Shown one piece after another: positions 40,326-49,284 of a stretch of 64,000 bases of DNA; within the stretch, counting starts at the first letter, position 1, and each line of letters starts with the position of its first letter. The notes beneath the pieces were generated by a model. It did no database searches and was not told where the DNA came from. It saw only the letters and a program-made list of their open reading frames with translations. The stretch covers positions 62,001 through 126,000 of the forward strand of contig JFLG01000077.1 in the NCBI GenBank assembly GCA_000634735.1, in the 5' to 3' direction. Position numbers and translations under genes: made by a program. Origin of the DNA: Prochlorococcus sp. scB241_528N17 (GTDB lineage Bacteria > Cyanobacteriota > Cyanobacteriia > PCC-6307 > Cyanobiaceae).

Positions 40326-41675
40326 ATGAGCATCAAAGATAAAGTTCCCGTAACCATCCTCACTGGATTCTTAGGTTCAGGGAAGACTACTTTGCTTAAT
40401 AGAATTTTAAGTGAAGAGCACGGGAAAAGAATAGCCGTAATTGAGAATGAATACGGTGAAGTAGGAATAGATCAAGGTCTCGTAATTAATGCCGATGAAG
40501 AAGTATTTGAGATGTCAAACGGGTGCATTTGTTGTACTGTTCGCGGTGATTTAATAAGAGTCCTTGGCAACCTTATGAAAAGAAGAGATAAGTTTGACTA
40601 TGTTTTAGTAGAAACAACAGGATTAGCAGATCCAGGCCCAGTTGCTCAGACTTTTTTCATGGATGAAGAGATTAGTTCTGAATTTACTCTTGATGGAATT
40701 GTGACTTTAGTTGATGCTGCACATATTGATCAACAGCTAGGCAGGAGTGACGAAAGTTCAGAACAAGTGGCATTTGCAGATGTTCTCGTCCTTAATAAAA
40801 CTGATTTAGTCTCTGATGATGCACTAGATACTCTTGAATCGAGATTGAGAGATATGAACCGAATGACTCGAATTATTCGAGCCGAGAATGCCAAAGTACC
40901 CATTGAAACAGTCTTAAATCTAAGTGCATTTGATCTTGATCAGATCCTTAAACGCAGACCAACATTTCTTGAACCAGAATATCCTTTTGAATGGTCAGGT
41001 GTTTACGATCTTGATGCCGGTAAATATGAATTAATGCTAGAAGAAGGACCCGATCCAGAAATGTCCCTAGTAGCCCTCATTAACCAAGGTGAGAATGAGG
41101 AGGAACTTAAAAATGGTGCTGAATCCTCCGTAAGACTTTATGCAGAAAAAGCTAATACTTTAGAGCCTGGAAATACTATTCCATGTGGAGAACATATAAA
41201 TCTCAAATTGGAGGATAAAGGAAATAAATCCTTCATCCTGAACATAGAAAAACCAACAAAAATAGGTTTGTTTACTCAGCATACTGCTGAAGAATTCAAT
41301 ATGAAAGTCATTAAAAGTGTCGAAAATAAAGAGATTCCATTTAATACTGAAAGGTTCTGGCAAGCAGAGCATGAACATGATGATGAAGTTGGCTCAATTG
41401 CTATAGAGCGTTTTGGAGATGTTGACCCAGAAAAACTAAATACTTGGATGGGAAGACTTCTCTCAGAAAAAGGGGTGGATATATTCAGAACTAAAGGTTT
41501 CATAAGTTATTCAGGGAACCCAAGAAGAATAGTTTTCCAAGGAGTACACATGTTATTTACTGCACAACCTGATAAGGAATGGGGGAACGAACCTCGTAGA
41601 AATCAACTTGTTTTTATCGGTAGAAATCTAAATGAAAAAGAGATGCAAGAAGGCTTTGATAAATGCCTGATATAG
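40326..41675 (+). CDS. COG0523/CobW-type GTPase, likely zinc metallochaperone
   Basis: The product has 449 residues. Walker A GFLGSGKTT (14-22) is followed by the metal-binding GCICC (66-70) typical of the COG0523 family, ETTGLADP (Walker B region), and NKTD (about 157-160). The C-terminal half has the CobW C domain and a His/Asp-rich stretch (AEHEHDDEV). It sits after znuA, so delivery of zinc to proteins is the likely role. Its stop overlaps the start of the WD40 gene by 13 bases. Confidence 0.85.
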   Translation: MSIKDKVPVTILTGFLGSGKTTLLNRILSEEHGKRIAVIENEYGEVGIDQGLVINADEEVFEMSNGCICCTVRGDLIRVLGNLMKRRDKFDYVLVETTGLADPGPVAQTFFMDEEISSEFTLDGIVTLVDAAHIDQQLGRSDESSEQVAFADVLVLNKTDLVSDDALDTLESRLRDMNRMTRIIRAENAKVPIETVLNLSAFDLDQILKRRPTFLEPEYPFEWSGVYDLDAGKYELMLEEGPDPEMSLVALINQGENEEELKNGAESSVRLYAEKANTLEPGNTIPCGEHINLKLEDKGNKSFILNIEKPTKIGLFTQHTAEEFNMKVIKSVENKEIPFNTERFWQAEHEHDDEVGSIAIERFGDVDPEKLNTWMGRLLSEKGVDIFRTKGFISYSGNPRRIVFQGVHMLFTAQPDKEWGNEPRRNQLVFIGRNLNEKEMQEGFDKCLI

Positions 41676-42736
41676 AACCATTTAGCCCAAGAGGCATGTT
41701 CCACGAGGGATGGACAGCTGAAGTTAGCGATTATGCAATAGCATGTGGCTGGGCTCTTAAAGGGAAACAATTTATTGTTGGCGACGTGGCAGGTGGTATT
41801 TTTGCGTTTGAAGGAGATACTGGAAAAATTATTTGGAAAAAAGAAAATACTCACTCTGGTGGTCTACTAGCCATGGCAATTCATCCAGAGGGTGAAATTT
41901 TTGCAACATCAGGTCAAGATGGAAATGTTCAAATTTGTAATTGCCATGAAGGTAAAGTTATTAAAACACTTGATCTTGGCAAATGTTGGGTAGAACATCT
42001 CAAGTGGTCTAATGACGGGTTATTTCTTGCGATAGCTTCTTCAAAAAAAGTATATGTTTTTAATGAAATTGGTGAAGAGAAATGGATCTCAGAAGACCAT
42101 CCAAGCACAGTAAGTGCAATAACGTGGTCAAATAAAAATGAGCTCGCAACAGCATGCTATGGAAAAGTGACATTCTTTGACATTGTTAATAATAAAACTA
42201 ATCAAAAACTCGAATGGCAAGGATCATTGGTCTCTATGGAATTAAGCCCTGATGGAGATATAGTCGCTTGTGGGAGTCAAGACAATTCAGTTCATTTTTG
42301 GAGAAGATCAACAGGAATGGATGCTGAAATGACTGGATACCCTGGAAAACCAAGTCACCTTTCTTTTGATGACAGCGGAAAATTATTAGCGACTAGCGGC
42401 AGTGAAAGAATTACAGTATGGAGCTTTATAGGCAATGGTCCAGAAGGGACTATGCCAGGAGAGCTATGTCACCATACAGAACCTATTTCGAGCCTAGCCT
42501 TTTCAAATAAAGGTATGCTTGTAGCCTCAGGATCTAGGGATGGTTCTGTTGTCGCAAGTTTCCTCAAAAATGACGGCAATGGTGATCCCGTTGGGGCTGC
42601 ATTCGCAGGAGATTTAGTAGGGGCAATATCTTGGAGACCTGATGATTGTGCACTTGCAGCAGTCAATGCAAAAGGTGTTGTAAATGTATGGAAATTTAAA
42701 GTTCGTACTAACCTTTTTTCAAAGGGATTTAAGTAA
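41663..42736 (+). CDS. WD40-repeat protein
   Basis: The product has 357 residues with about seven WD-like blades; repeats such as HPEGEIFATSGQDGNVQICN, SPDGDIVACGSQDNSVHFW and SNKGMLVASGSRDGSVV show the GH/WD pattern. Its ATG lies inside the last codons of the GTPase gene (13-base overlap), so it is translationally coupled to it. The propeller probably scaffolds the zinc GTPase or a target. Cytoplasmic, no signal peptide. Confidence 0.85.
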   Translation: MPDIEPFSPRGMFHEGWTAEVSDYAIACGWALKGKQFIVGDVAGGIFAFEGDTGKIIWKKENTHSGGLLAMAIHPEGEIFATSGQDGNVQICNCHEGKVIKTLDLGKCWVEHLKWSNDGLFLAIASSKKVYVFNEIGEEKWISEDHPSTVSAITWSNKNELATACYGKVTFFDIVNNKTNQKLEWQGSLVSMELSPDGDIVACGSQDNSVHFWRRSTGMDAEMTGYPGKPSHLSFDDSGKLLATSGSERITVWSFIGNGPEGTMPGELCHHTEPISSLAFSNKGMLVASGSRDGSVVASFLKNDGNGDPVGAAFAGDLVGAISWRPDDCALAAVNAKGVVNVWKFKVRTNLFSKGFK

Positions 42737-42754
42737 GAAGTAGAAATTTATTAA

Positions 42755-42910
42755 TTACCAATAGTTAGCTTTTAAATGTCTTTCCATACAAATGACCTCA
42801 CAGTCATTATCTATCCCTTTTGGGTGAATATCGCAATATGAGAGACATTGAAAATATTCGTCTATGGGATTTGATTTATCAGTTTTACTAACTTCTTTCG
42901 ATTGATTCAT
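42755..42910 (-). CDS. Cys-rich microprotein in the zinc island
   Basis: A 51-residue frame from ATG at 42910. YFQCLSYCDIHPKGIDNDCEVICMERHL contains four Cys and two His in a C-x3-C...C-x3-C layout that could bind zinc or form two disulfides in a helical hairpin. It converges on the WD40 gene. The composition and conserved look support a real gene. Function unknown. Confidence 0.6.
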   Translation of the reverse strand: MNQSKEVSKTDKSNPIDEYFQCLSYCDIHPKGIDNDCEVICMERHLKANYW

Positions 42911-43196
42911 AAAAGATTTCCTCAATTATTTAAAATTAAGATAGACGAATTAAATATCAAAGGAAATAAGCAAAACTTACTAAAAATATCTCAAAAAAAT
43001 AAGCGCGATTGATTACTACTCTCGGACATTTTTAATTAAAAAGCAATGCGTATAAAAACGGATTGTCTTTAGAGAAATATTTTCCTAATTTTATATTGTT
43101 GAGTTCTAGGAGGTCTTTCAAAATGATCGATAGCCTGCCTGAAATTTCGGAATAAACCGAACTAATTTAATTAACTGCTCCAATTATTTTTTATTA

Positions 43197-43286
43197 ATGT
43201 CTAAGCTTCCTTCTTCTGCATCGTTTAGGTGCCCTTTAAGAAACAAGCTTAATTCTAGAGTTTTTGCCCCAGTTAAAGACAATTAG
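43197..43286 (+). CDS. Possible 29-residue peptide
   Basis: A short frame from ATG 43197 to TAG 43284, Ser/Arg/Pro containing (LPSSASFRCPLRNKLNSRVF). Its codon use is less AT-biased than the flanks. It lies between the SD-led ten-codon frame and the terminator. Chance coding is possible. Confidence 0.3.
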   Translation: MSKLPSSASFRCPLRNKLNSRVFAPVKDN

Positions 43287-43384
43287 TTAATTTTGGTGAG
43301 CATTAGCTTAATAGAAGTTAGCAACAAGGATCCATGATTTAGGTGCGTTATTAACTTCAGTAAAAAATATAAGTAAGAGATAAA

Positions 43385-43412
43385 AGAGGGCTTAAACAAG
43401 CCCTCTTTTTTT
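43385..43412 (+). terminator. Rho-independent terminator
   Basis: AGAGGGCTT pairs with AAGCCCTCT across a short A-rich loop, followed by eight T on the plus strand. No annotated gene on this strand ends within 600 bases upstream, so an unlisted transcript must end here. Confidence 0.8.
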
Positions 43413-43470
43413 TATTAAGATGACTTTCTTACAGTTTTATAGATAATGAATAAAACAATAAATTTTAATA

Positions 43471-43746
43471 ATGGTTCGATATTATTGCCCATATTGCAAT
43501 CCTAAATATCAATTTCAAAAACAATCCTTAAAAGGTAATTTGATTTGTGGATTATGCGGAGAGGATCTCGTAAAAAAACCATATATTAGGTTAAACCAAA
43601 TAATCGCTTTAGTTGCTGCTTCATCATTACTTCTACCGTTGATTTATACTTTTATTTTTTTAATTAAAAATCAAATAAATCCTCCTAATAAAAATTATCA
43701 AGCAAATGGTAATTTAATGATAATTATCAGAGAACAAACTTCATAA
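43471..43746 (+). CDS. Zinc-ribbon membrane protein
   Basis: The product has 91 residues. A zinc ribbon with CPYC (6-9) and CGLC (27-30) is followed by one span (about 46-68) and a short tail. It resembles the 18661-18882 protein in layout, though with a shorter linker. The role is unknown. The stretch TGATAATTATCA near the 3' end is probably coincidental. Confidence 0.65.
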   Translation: MVRYYCPYCNPKYQFQKQSLKGNLICGLCGEDLVKKPYIRLNQIIALVAASSLLLPLIYTFIFLIKNQINPPNKNYQANGNLMIIIREQTS

Positions 43747-43770
43747 AACAAATAAAAAAATCTCAAGAGG

Positions 43771-43992
43771 TCAACCTCTACAAAGTGATTTATTTAAACA
43801 AGAATTTTTACTTTCAATATTTGTTTGATCATTAATATTTTTTAATTTGTTTTTATTACTTATTACTTTAACTTTTTGCCCACAATGTTCTTTGCAACCA
43901 CCATTAAATGAATTATGTGCATATAAACTGGAACTATTCGTAAGTAATAAAAGAAAAATTATTTTATAAATCTGATTAAAATAAGAATTCAT
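43771..43992 (-). CDS. Small secreted protein with GGC and Cys motifs
   Basis: The product has 73 residues. A signal peptide (IYKIIFLLLLTNSSSLYA) is followed by HNSFNGGCKEHCGQKV and two more Cys near the end (NSCLNKSLC). The layout recalls the GGC protein at 29923-30108. Four Cys and His suggest a disulfide or metal site. Function unknown. Confidence 0.55.
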   Translation of the reverse strand: MNSYFNQIYKIIFLLLLTNSSSLYAHNSFNGGCKEHCGQKVKVISNKNKLKNINDQTNIESKNSCLNKSLCRG

Positions 43993-44036
43993 TTTTTATT
44001 ATGATTTTCCCAGAATTAGTAAATAAATAATATCAG

Positions 44037-44273
44037 TTAATTCCAAGGAGTGTTTATAAGTCCCCAGATATCGAAGAAGAAAAATAAAACTGCAATAACA
44101 ACAAGATCCCATGCTCTTTCCCTAAAAGCCCAAGGCGCAATAAAAACTTCTCCAAGTCCATGAAGCGCTGCCCCTACTGGTAGATGATCAAGAACCAGCA
44201 AACTGTGAGAGAGGATAAAAAGAAAGCTTGCAAAATATCTAAAAAAAACAAATTGCCAATTGCTAGAACTCAT
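44037..44273 (-). CDS. Small integral membrane protein
   Basis: The product has 78 residues with two hydrophobic spans (about 9-28 and 56-72) and a conserved-looking middle (HLPVGAALHGLGEVFIAPWAFRERAWD). The GC content is higher than flanks. Family unknown to me. Confidence 0.55.
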   Translation of the reverse strand: MSSSNWQFVFFRYFASFLFILSHSLLVLDHLPVGAALHGLGEVFIAPWAFRERAWDLVVIAVLFFFFDIWGLINTPWN

Positions 44274-44401
44274 GCCTTTTAGATTTTTAAGAAATATACT
44301 TCAATGATCAAAATAATGATATAGATCGAGTAAAGAGATATTATTTTTGGTAGCTATAAATACGAATAAAGATATAAAGCTAAAGTAAAAGTTACTAAAC
44401 G

Positions 44402-45844
44402 ATGAAATATATGTTTTCAAGTTATCAGCCTAAAAATAATTTTGATGAATACTTTAAGGATAATGTTAACTCTGCTAGAGAAATATTGATTCCACTTCTT
44501 TCCTCTTTAGATAATATGGGACTTGAAGAATTAAACAGGAATCATTCTGCCGCAAAAAAATTATTACTAAGACATGGTGCAACTTTTCGATTAAACGATA
44601 CTGGTTTAAAAGGTACTGAGAGAATATTACCTTTTGATCCACTTCCTAGAATAATTAGTAAAGATGATTGGGTAACGTTAGAAAAAGGCCTAAAACAAAG
44701 GCTTGAGGCAATTGATTTATTCCTAGATGATATTTACAATTCTCAAAAAATAATAAATGATGGAATAATTCCAAGAGAATTAATAGAGAGTTCAGAAGGT
44801 TGGAGACCTCAGATGATAGGTTTCAAACCTCCACTTAATAAATGGTGTCAAATTTCAGGACTTGATTTGATAAGAGATAGAAAAGGAGATTGGCATGTTT
44901 TAGAAGATAATTTAAGGTGCCCTTCTGGGGTTGCTTATTTCTTAGAAAATAGATTAGTTATGAAAAATATTTTTCCTAATCTTTTCTCAGGAAGAATAGT
45001 AAAACCAATTGATGAATATCCATCATATCTTTTAAAAACGCTTCAAGAACTTGCTGTTTGGACTGACACTCCAAAGATAGTTCTACTAACTCCAGGGATT
45101 TTTAACAGTGCTTATTTTGAACATAGTTATTTAGCTCAAGAAATGGGCATCCAATTAGTTCAAGGTCATGACTTAGTTTGTAATGATGATTATGTATATT
45201 TAAAAACTACCTCTGGATTAAAAAGAGTAGATGTCATTTATAGACGAATTGATGATGATTTCTTAGATCCTCTTAATTTCAGAAAAGATTCCTGTCTTGG
45301 TGTTAGCGGATTACTTGATGTTTTTAAGGCAGGTCATGTTGCTTTAGCAAATGCACCTGGGACTGGAATAGCAGATGACAAAATGATTTATTCTTTTGTT
45401 CCAAAAATGATTAAATATTATCTTGATGAAGAAATTATTATTAAAAATGTAGAAACATATATTTGTCATTATCAAAAGGATCGAGAATATGTTCTAGAAA
45501 ATTTATCAAAACTTGTTGTTAAGTCTGTCGCAGAAGCTGGGGGTTATGGTATGTTAATTGGCCCTCACTCAACAACCAGTGAGATAGAAGAATTCGCTAA
45601 TAAAATTAAAAATAATCCCAGAAATTTCATAGCACAACCAACATTAGAATTATCTACTGTGCCATCGTTATGTGATGGAGAACTATATCCATGTCATGTT
45701 GATTTAAGACCATATATTTTAAGAGGAAAAGATTCATGGGTTAGCCCAGGCGGGCTTACGAGAGTAGCATTAAAAAAAGGATCATTAGTTGTTAATTCTT
45801 CTCAAGGTGGAGGATGCAAAGATACATGGGTTGTAGGTAAATAA
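44402..45844 (+). CDS. Circularly permuted ATP-grasp protein
   Basis: The product has 480 residues, of the COG2308 circularly permuted ATP-grasp family. Motifs include GTERILPFDPLPRII (70-84), LEAIDLFLDDIYNSQKIINDG, GLDLIRDRKGDWHVLEDNLRCPSG, and the C-terminal VAEAGGYGMLIGP and FIAQPTLELSTVPS. The fold ligates an amine to a carboxylate via acyl phosphate. The next two genes (alpha-E, transglutaminase) follow with one- and eleven-base gaps, giving a three-gene operon. Confidence 0.88.
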   Translation: MKYMFSSYQPKNNFDEYFKDNVNSAREILIPLLSSLDNMGLEELNRNHSAAKKLLLRHGATFRLNDTGLKGTERILPFDPLPRIISKDDWVTLEKGLKQRLEAIDLFLDDIYNSQKIINDGIIPRELIESSEGWRPQMIGFKPPLNKWCQISGLDLIRDRKGDWHVLEDNLRCPSGVAYFLENRLVMKNIFPNLFSGRIVKPIDEYPSYLLKTLQELAVWTDTPKIVLLTPGIFNSAYFEHSYLAQEMGIQLVQGHDLVCNDDYVYLKTTSGLKRVDVIYRRIDDDFLDPLNFRKDSCLGVSGLLDVFKAGHVALANAPGTGIADDKMIYSFVPKMIKYYLDEEIIIKNVETYICHYQKDREYVLENLSKLVVKSVAEAGGYGMLIGPHSTTSEIEEFANKIKNNPRNFIAQPTLELSTVPSLCDGELYPCHVDLRPYILRGKDSWVSPGGLTRVALKKGSLVVNSSQGGGCKDTWVVGK

Positions 45845-45845
45845 T

Positions 45846-46787
45846 ATGCTTTTAAGTCGTGTAGCAGAATCTCTTTATTGGATCAATCGTTATTTAGAAC
45901 GTGCGGAAAACATATCTCGTTTCGTGGAAGTGAGCGAAGCTATGTCATTAGATTGTCCACCAGGAAGTGCCGAACCTTGGCTCCCTTTAATTGATGCTTC
46001 GAGTGACAGAGAATCTTTTGATAAGAGATTCCCAGAGAAAAAACCAGATGACGTTATTAATTTTTTAATAAGAGATCGTTTAAACCCAAATAGTATAATT
46101 TCTTGCATTCAAATGGCAAGAGAAAATGCAAGACAAATCAGAGATGTCATGACCACAGAAATGTGGGAACAAATTAATATTTTATATTGGAATATGCAAG
46201 AAGGAGAGGCAATATGGAATAAACCAAGACAAGAACAATTAAGTGAAATAAGGAGGGAATGTCAGCTTTTTTATGGAATTACAGATGCGACTCTAAGCAA
46301 AGATCTTGCCTGGAGATTTAGCATTCTTGGAAGATTAATCGAAAGAGCTGACAAAACATCAAGAATTTTAGATGTTAAATATTATTTACTCCTACCCAGC
46401 TTAGATGAACTTGGAGGAGTTCTTGATGAGCTGCAATGGATAGCACTTTTACGTTCAGCTGGAGCTTATCAAATGTTTAGGAAAGCAGTGCAAAATTCTA
46501 TAAAGCCTAATTCAGTTGCGAGATTTCTTTTACTTGATCCAATTTTCCCCAGATCAGTAAGATACTGTCTTGATGGGATAAGCAATACACTTAAAACGAT
46601 AGATACCTCACCATCTACCGAAAATCCTTCAGAATTAGAATGTATGAGAGGTTTGCTTAAAGCAAAGTGGAGTTATATCAGAATTGAAGATATAATCAAT
46701 GATGGTTTACATGAGGCAATCGATTCATTGCAAATGGATTTAAATAAATTAAATGATCTCATTCAAGAAAAATATTTTATTAATTAA
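45846..46787 (+). CDS. Alpha-E domain protein
   Basis: The product has 313 residues, mostly helical. LLSRVAESLYWINRYLERAENISRFVEV (2-29) is the signature of the alpha-E (DUF403, COG2307) domain, and ENARQIRDVMTTEMWEQIN is a second core block. In other bacteria this domain partners or fuses with the permuted ATP-grasp. It begins one base after the ATP-grasp stop, so translation is probably coupled. The catalytic role of alpha-E is unknown. Confidence 0.88.
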   Translation: MLLSRVAESLYWINRYLERAENISRFVEVSEAMSLDCPPGSAEPWLPLIDASSDRESFDKRFPEKKPDDVINFLIRDRLNPNSIISCIQMARENARQIRDVMTTEMWEQINILYWNMQEGEAIWNKPRQEQLSEIRRECQLFYGITDATLSKDLAWRFSILGRLIERADKTSRILDVKYYLLLPSLDELGGVLDELQWIALLRSAGAYQMFRKAVQNSIKPNSVARFLLLDPIFPRSVRYCLDGISNTLKTIDTSPSTENPSELECMRGLLKAKWSYIRIEDIINDGLHEAIDSLQMDLNKLNDLIQEKYFIN

Positions 46788-46798
46788 TAAGTTTATTA

Positions 46799-47656
46799 AT
46801 GAGAATTAAATACATTCACAAACTTGAATATAAATACGAAGACCCTGTTCAATTAGGCGAGCATAGATTATGTATAAAGCCAAGGTCAAATGGATTCCAA
46901 AAGCTAAAGAATTTTGAATTAAAAATAACTCCAGAACCAGAAATTATTTATCCATTACTTGCTGCCAGCGGAGAAGAGATTAATAGAATCAGATTCAATG
47001 GATTAACAGATAATTTAACTATTGAATCAATCAGCGAAGTTGAAACTATTAAACATCCAAACATTATTGATGGAGTTAAAAATAGAGATTTAACATTACC
47101 TTTTTGTAGAAGCATTATTAACAGAGATTTACAGGGAGCATTAGAGGGATGGATGCCTAATGGACAACACGACCCTTCTGCAGTAGAACTTGCCCAAGAA
47201 GCCTTAGCAGGAAGCATTAATAACGCATTATCATTTACCTACCAGTTAATAGAGATTATTCAAGATCGGGTTAAATATACCAAAAGACATACTGGTCCAG
47301 CATGGCCGGCTAGCAGAACGCTTAGAGAACGTATAGGTTCATGCAGAGATTTAGCAATGCTGATGGTTGAAGCTTGCAGGTCTATAGGTATCCCAAGTAG
47401 GTTTGTAAGTGGTTATCATTTTGAAGATCCGTTACCCTCTGAGTTGGATTTACACGCTTGGGCTGAATTATATATTCCAGGTGCTGGTTGGAGAGGTTTT
47501 GATCCAAGCGGGAAAGGATTAGTAGATGATAGATATTTAACATTGGTATCATCTTCAAAATCTAATTTAACCTCTGTAATTACAGGAAACTTTATAGGAA
47601 AAAATAATCTTGAAAATACTTTATCCTGGGAAATCAAACCTCTTGAAATTAAATAA
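46799..47656 (+). CDS. Transglutaminase-like cysteine protease/amidase
   Basis: The product has 285 residues. The triad is visible: Cys182 in GSCRDLAMLMVEACR, His219 in LDLHAWAELY, and Asp235 in WRGFDPS. The N-terminal half is the bacterial transglutaminase N domain (YKYEDPVQLGEHRLCIKPRS). Family members cut or form amide/isopeptide bonds. As third gene of the ATP-grasp/alpha-E operon it may reverse or process the product of the ligase. Confidence 0.88.
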   Translation: MRIKYIHKLEYKYEDPVQLGEHRLCIKPRSNGFQKLKNFELKITPEPEIIYPLLAASGEEINRIRFNGLTDNLTIESISEVETIKHPNIIDGVKNRDLTLPFCRSIINRDLQGALEGWMPNGQHDPSAVELAQEALAGSINNALSFTYQLIEIIQDRVKYTKRHTGPAWPASRTLRERIGSCRDLAMLMVEACRSIGIPSRFVSGYHFEDPLPSELDLHAWAELYIPGAGWRGFDPSGKGLVDDRYLTLVSSSKSNLTSVITGNFIGKNNLENTLSWEIKPLEIK

Positions 47657-47780
47657 AGACTAAATTTTTAATCTTTTAAATGATGTAAAAGATAAATAAT
47701 AATATGTTTCTTTTTTAGTGTTAATTGATACGTTCTTAGATGGATATATCTGTTTTCATTTGTTTAATCTTTAAAGAAAA

Positions 47781-48302
47781 TTGAACTCAAGTTTAGAAAT
47801 TCCAGTTATCAAATCAAATAAATCAAAAATATTTGAATTGATAAGTTATGAAAAATTTCGCGATACAAAAGATGTAAGATTTTTTGATATTAGTATAAAT
47901 GAATCAAATTATAGAGATCTAGTTATTCACAGTGGTCCTGCAGTTAGTCCTCCAAATGATGAAGATTTTAATAATTGGCAATTTTACATACATCACAATC
48001 AAGAAGATAATCTATTAGCTATCTCTGGGGGTAGAACATTTTTTCTTGTAAATTTTGGTTGGGATTATCCTTTTTATAAAGTTAGATTAGAATCTTGCGG
48101 ATATATATTAAGGATACCTAGAGGAACTTTTCATAGATCGGTATCTGACGAAAACGGTTCCATAGTTTTAAATCAAGCCATTAGAGATAAAGGAGGTACA
48201 GTTGAATCTGAATTCAAAGTTACTAATAGCAAAGATAATAAAAAACTTCTTGATTGTATAACTAATTTAGAGCCTAGATTTAAAATTTATAGTGTTAAAT
48301 AA
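47781..48302 (+). CDS. Cupin-like hypothetical protein
   Basis: The product has 173 residues from TTG. Two beta blocks, GGRTFFLVNFGWDYPFYK and ESCGYILRIPRGTFHRSVSDENGSIVLNQAIRD, follow the cupin rhythm (PxGxxH-like PRGTFHRS). Only one of the usual metal His is clear. No signal peptide. It follows the transglutaminase operon after 124 bases. Function unknown. Confidence 0.5.
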   Translation: MNSSLEIPVIKSNKSKIFELISYEKFRDTKDVRFFDISINESNYRDLVIHSGPAVSPPNDEDFNNWQFYIHHNQEDNLLAISGGRTFFLVNFGWDYPFYKVRLESCGYILRIPRGTFHRSVSDENGSIVLNQAIRDKGGTVESEFKVTNSKDNKKLLDCITNLEPRFKIYSVK

Positions 48303-48385
48303 TCTTAAAAAGGGATTCTAAATTTATTCATCGATTTTAAAAATTATCTAATTGTTATAAAATAATAATATTCGAATTCTCTAGT

Positions 48386-48904
48386 ATGAAATTTTTCAGA
48401 TTTTTAAAATATCTTTTATGCATAACTTTTTCTTTCTTAGTTTTATCCTCTCCAGTTTTTGCTGGGGCAAATGTAGCTGTTAAGGGCGAGGGAGATGAAG
48501 TTCCAAGTTATGTAAGATCTAATATTACAGGATTTGATTTCCACGGAGAGGATCTTCATTTGTCATCTATAGCTGGAGCAGTTGCGAGAGATGCAGATTT
48601 TAGTGACGTTGATTTACATGGCACAACCTTAACCCTTTCTGATTTAAAAGGTTCTAATTTAAATGGAATCGATCTGACCGATACTCTTTCTGATCGAGTT
48701 AATTTCCAAAAAACAGATCTTAGAAATGCTGTTTTAATAAATATGATCGCATCAGGTAGCAGTTTTGCAGGAGCTCAAATAGAAGGAGCAGATTTTTCTT
48801 ACGCTATTCTTGACAGCGAAGATCAAAGAAATCTTTGCGAAATTGCTGATGGGATCAATCCAACAACAGGCGTTTCAACCAGAGAAAGTCTTGAGTGTAG
48901 TTAG
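48386..48904 (+). CDS. Pentapeptide-repeat protein, exported
   Basis: The product has 172 residues. A signal peptide (LKYLLCITFSFLVLSSPVFA) precedes a right-handed helix of A(D/N)LxX-type repeats (HGEDLHLSSIAGAVARDADF, SDLKGSNLNGIDLTDTL, FAGAQIEGADFSYAI). The C-terminal CEIADGINPTTGVSTRESLEC could be disulfide-closed. It is expected in the thylakoid lumen, as are cyanobacterial and plant relatives. Confidence 0.82.
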   Translation: MKFFRFLKYLLCITFSFLVLSSPVFAGANVAVKGEGDEVPSYVRSNITGFDFHGEDLHLSSIAGAVARDADFSDVDLHGTTLTLSDLKGSNLNGIDLTDTLSDRVNFQKTDLRNAVLINMIASGSSFAGAQIEGADFSYAILDSEDQRNLCEIADGINPTTGVSTRESLECS

Positions 48905-48927
48905 AACAAAAACTATAAGTAAACTTT

Positions 48928-49281
48928 TTATAAATAAACTTTCTTACCATTATTAAATTTATAAATCCTTTGTTCATCATCTTGAAATATCATTTCACCA
49001 TTTAATTTGGATTTCTTAAATTTTGAAAGCCTTGCTCTGTGAATATTAGATTTCCTATTAATATTTTCTTCGTTATCATAATTTCCAATATAGATATTTA
49101 TATTAGGATTTGAAAAGGATTTTTCTTCCTCTCTTAAAAAAATTCTTTCAATATTTGTTTGCGTGCTTTGAAGTTTATTTTTAAATTTGTATAGTTTCAA
49201 GTTCTTTGGTTTTTTAGATTTAATTTTTTTGTGGACCAAAAAAATAACTCCTAAAATTAGAAAAAATAAAAATATATTCAT
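48928..49281 (-). CDS. Membrane-anchored basic hypothetical protein
   Basis: The product has 117 residues. One N-terminal span (about 2-18) precedes a long Lys/Asn-rich region and a C-terminal beta-hairpin (GEMIFQDDEQRIYKFNNGKKVYL). It lies three bases after the stop of the small membrane gene at 49285-49476, in the same direction, so they are co-transcribed. Function unknown. Confidence 0.5.
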   Translation of the reverse strand: MNIFLFFLILGVIFLVHKKIKSKKPKNLKLYKFKNKLQSTQTNIERIFLREEEKSFSNPNINIYIGNYDNEENINRKSNIHRARLSKFKKSKLNGEMIFQDDEQRIYKFNNGKKVYL

Positions 49282-49284
49282 TAA

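Larger units (their letters stand above)
43091..43412 (+). other. Candidate leader-like transcript (uORF, small ORF, terminator)
   Basis: In the gene-poor stretch 42911-43470, TATATT (43091-43096) could be a -10 element. A perfect AGGAGG (43108-43113) lies nine bases before an ATG opening a ten-codon frame (43123-43155). A second frame (29 residues, 43197-43286) follows, and an intrinsic terminator ends it at 43412. It could be a peptide-coding sRNA or a leader. The copy motif TTTAGGTGC occurs at about 43228 and 43339. Confidence 0.4.

Noticed and set aside
41160-41503. Minus-strand frames over the zinc GTPase gene
   Set aside because: Both are shadows; composition (Phe/Ser/Cys-rich) is typical of reversed coding DNA.
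43718-43729. Palindrome TGATAATTATCA, like a Zur/Fur box
   Set aside because: It lies in the 3' coding end of the zinc-ribbon gene, with no promoter nearby. Probably chance.
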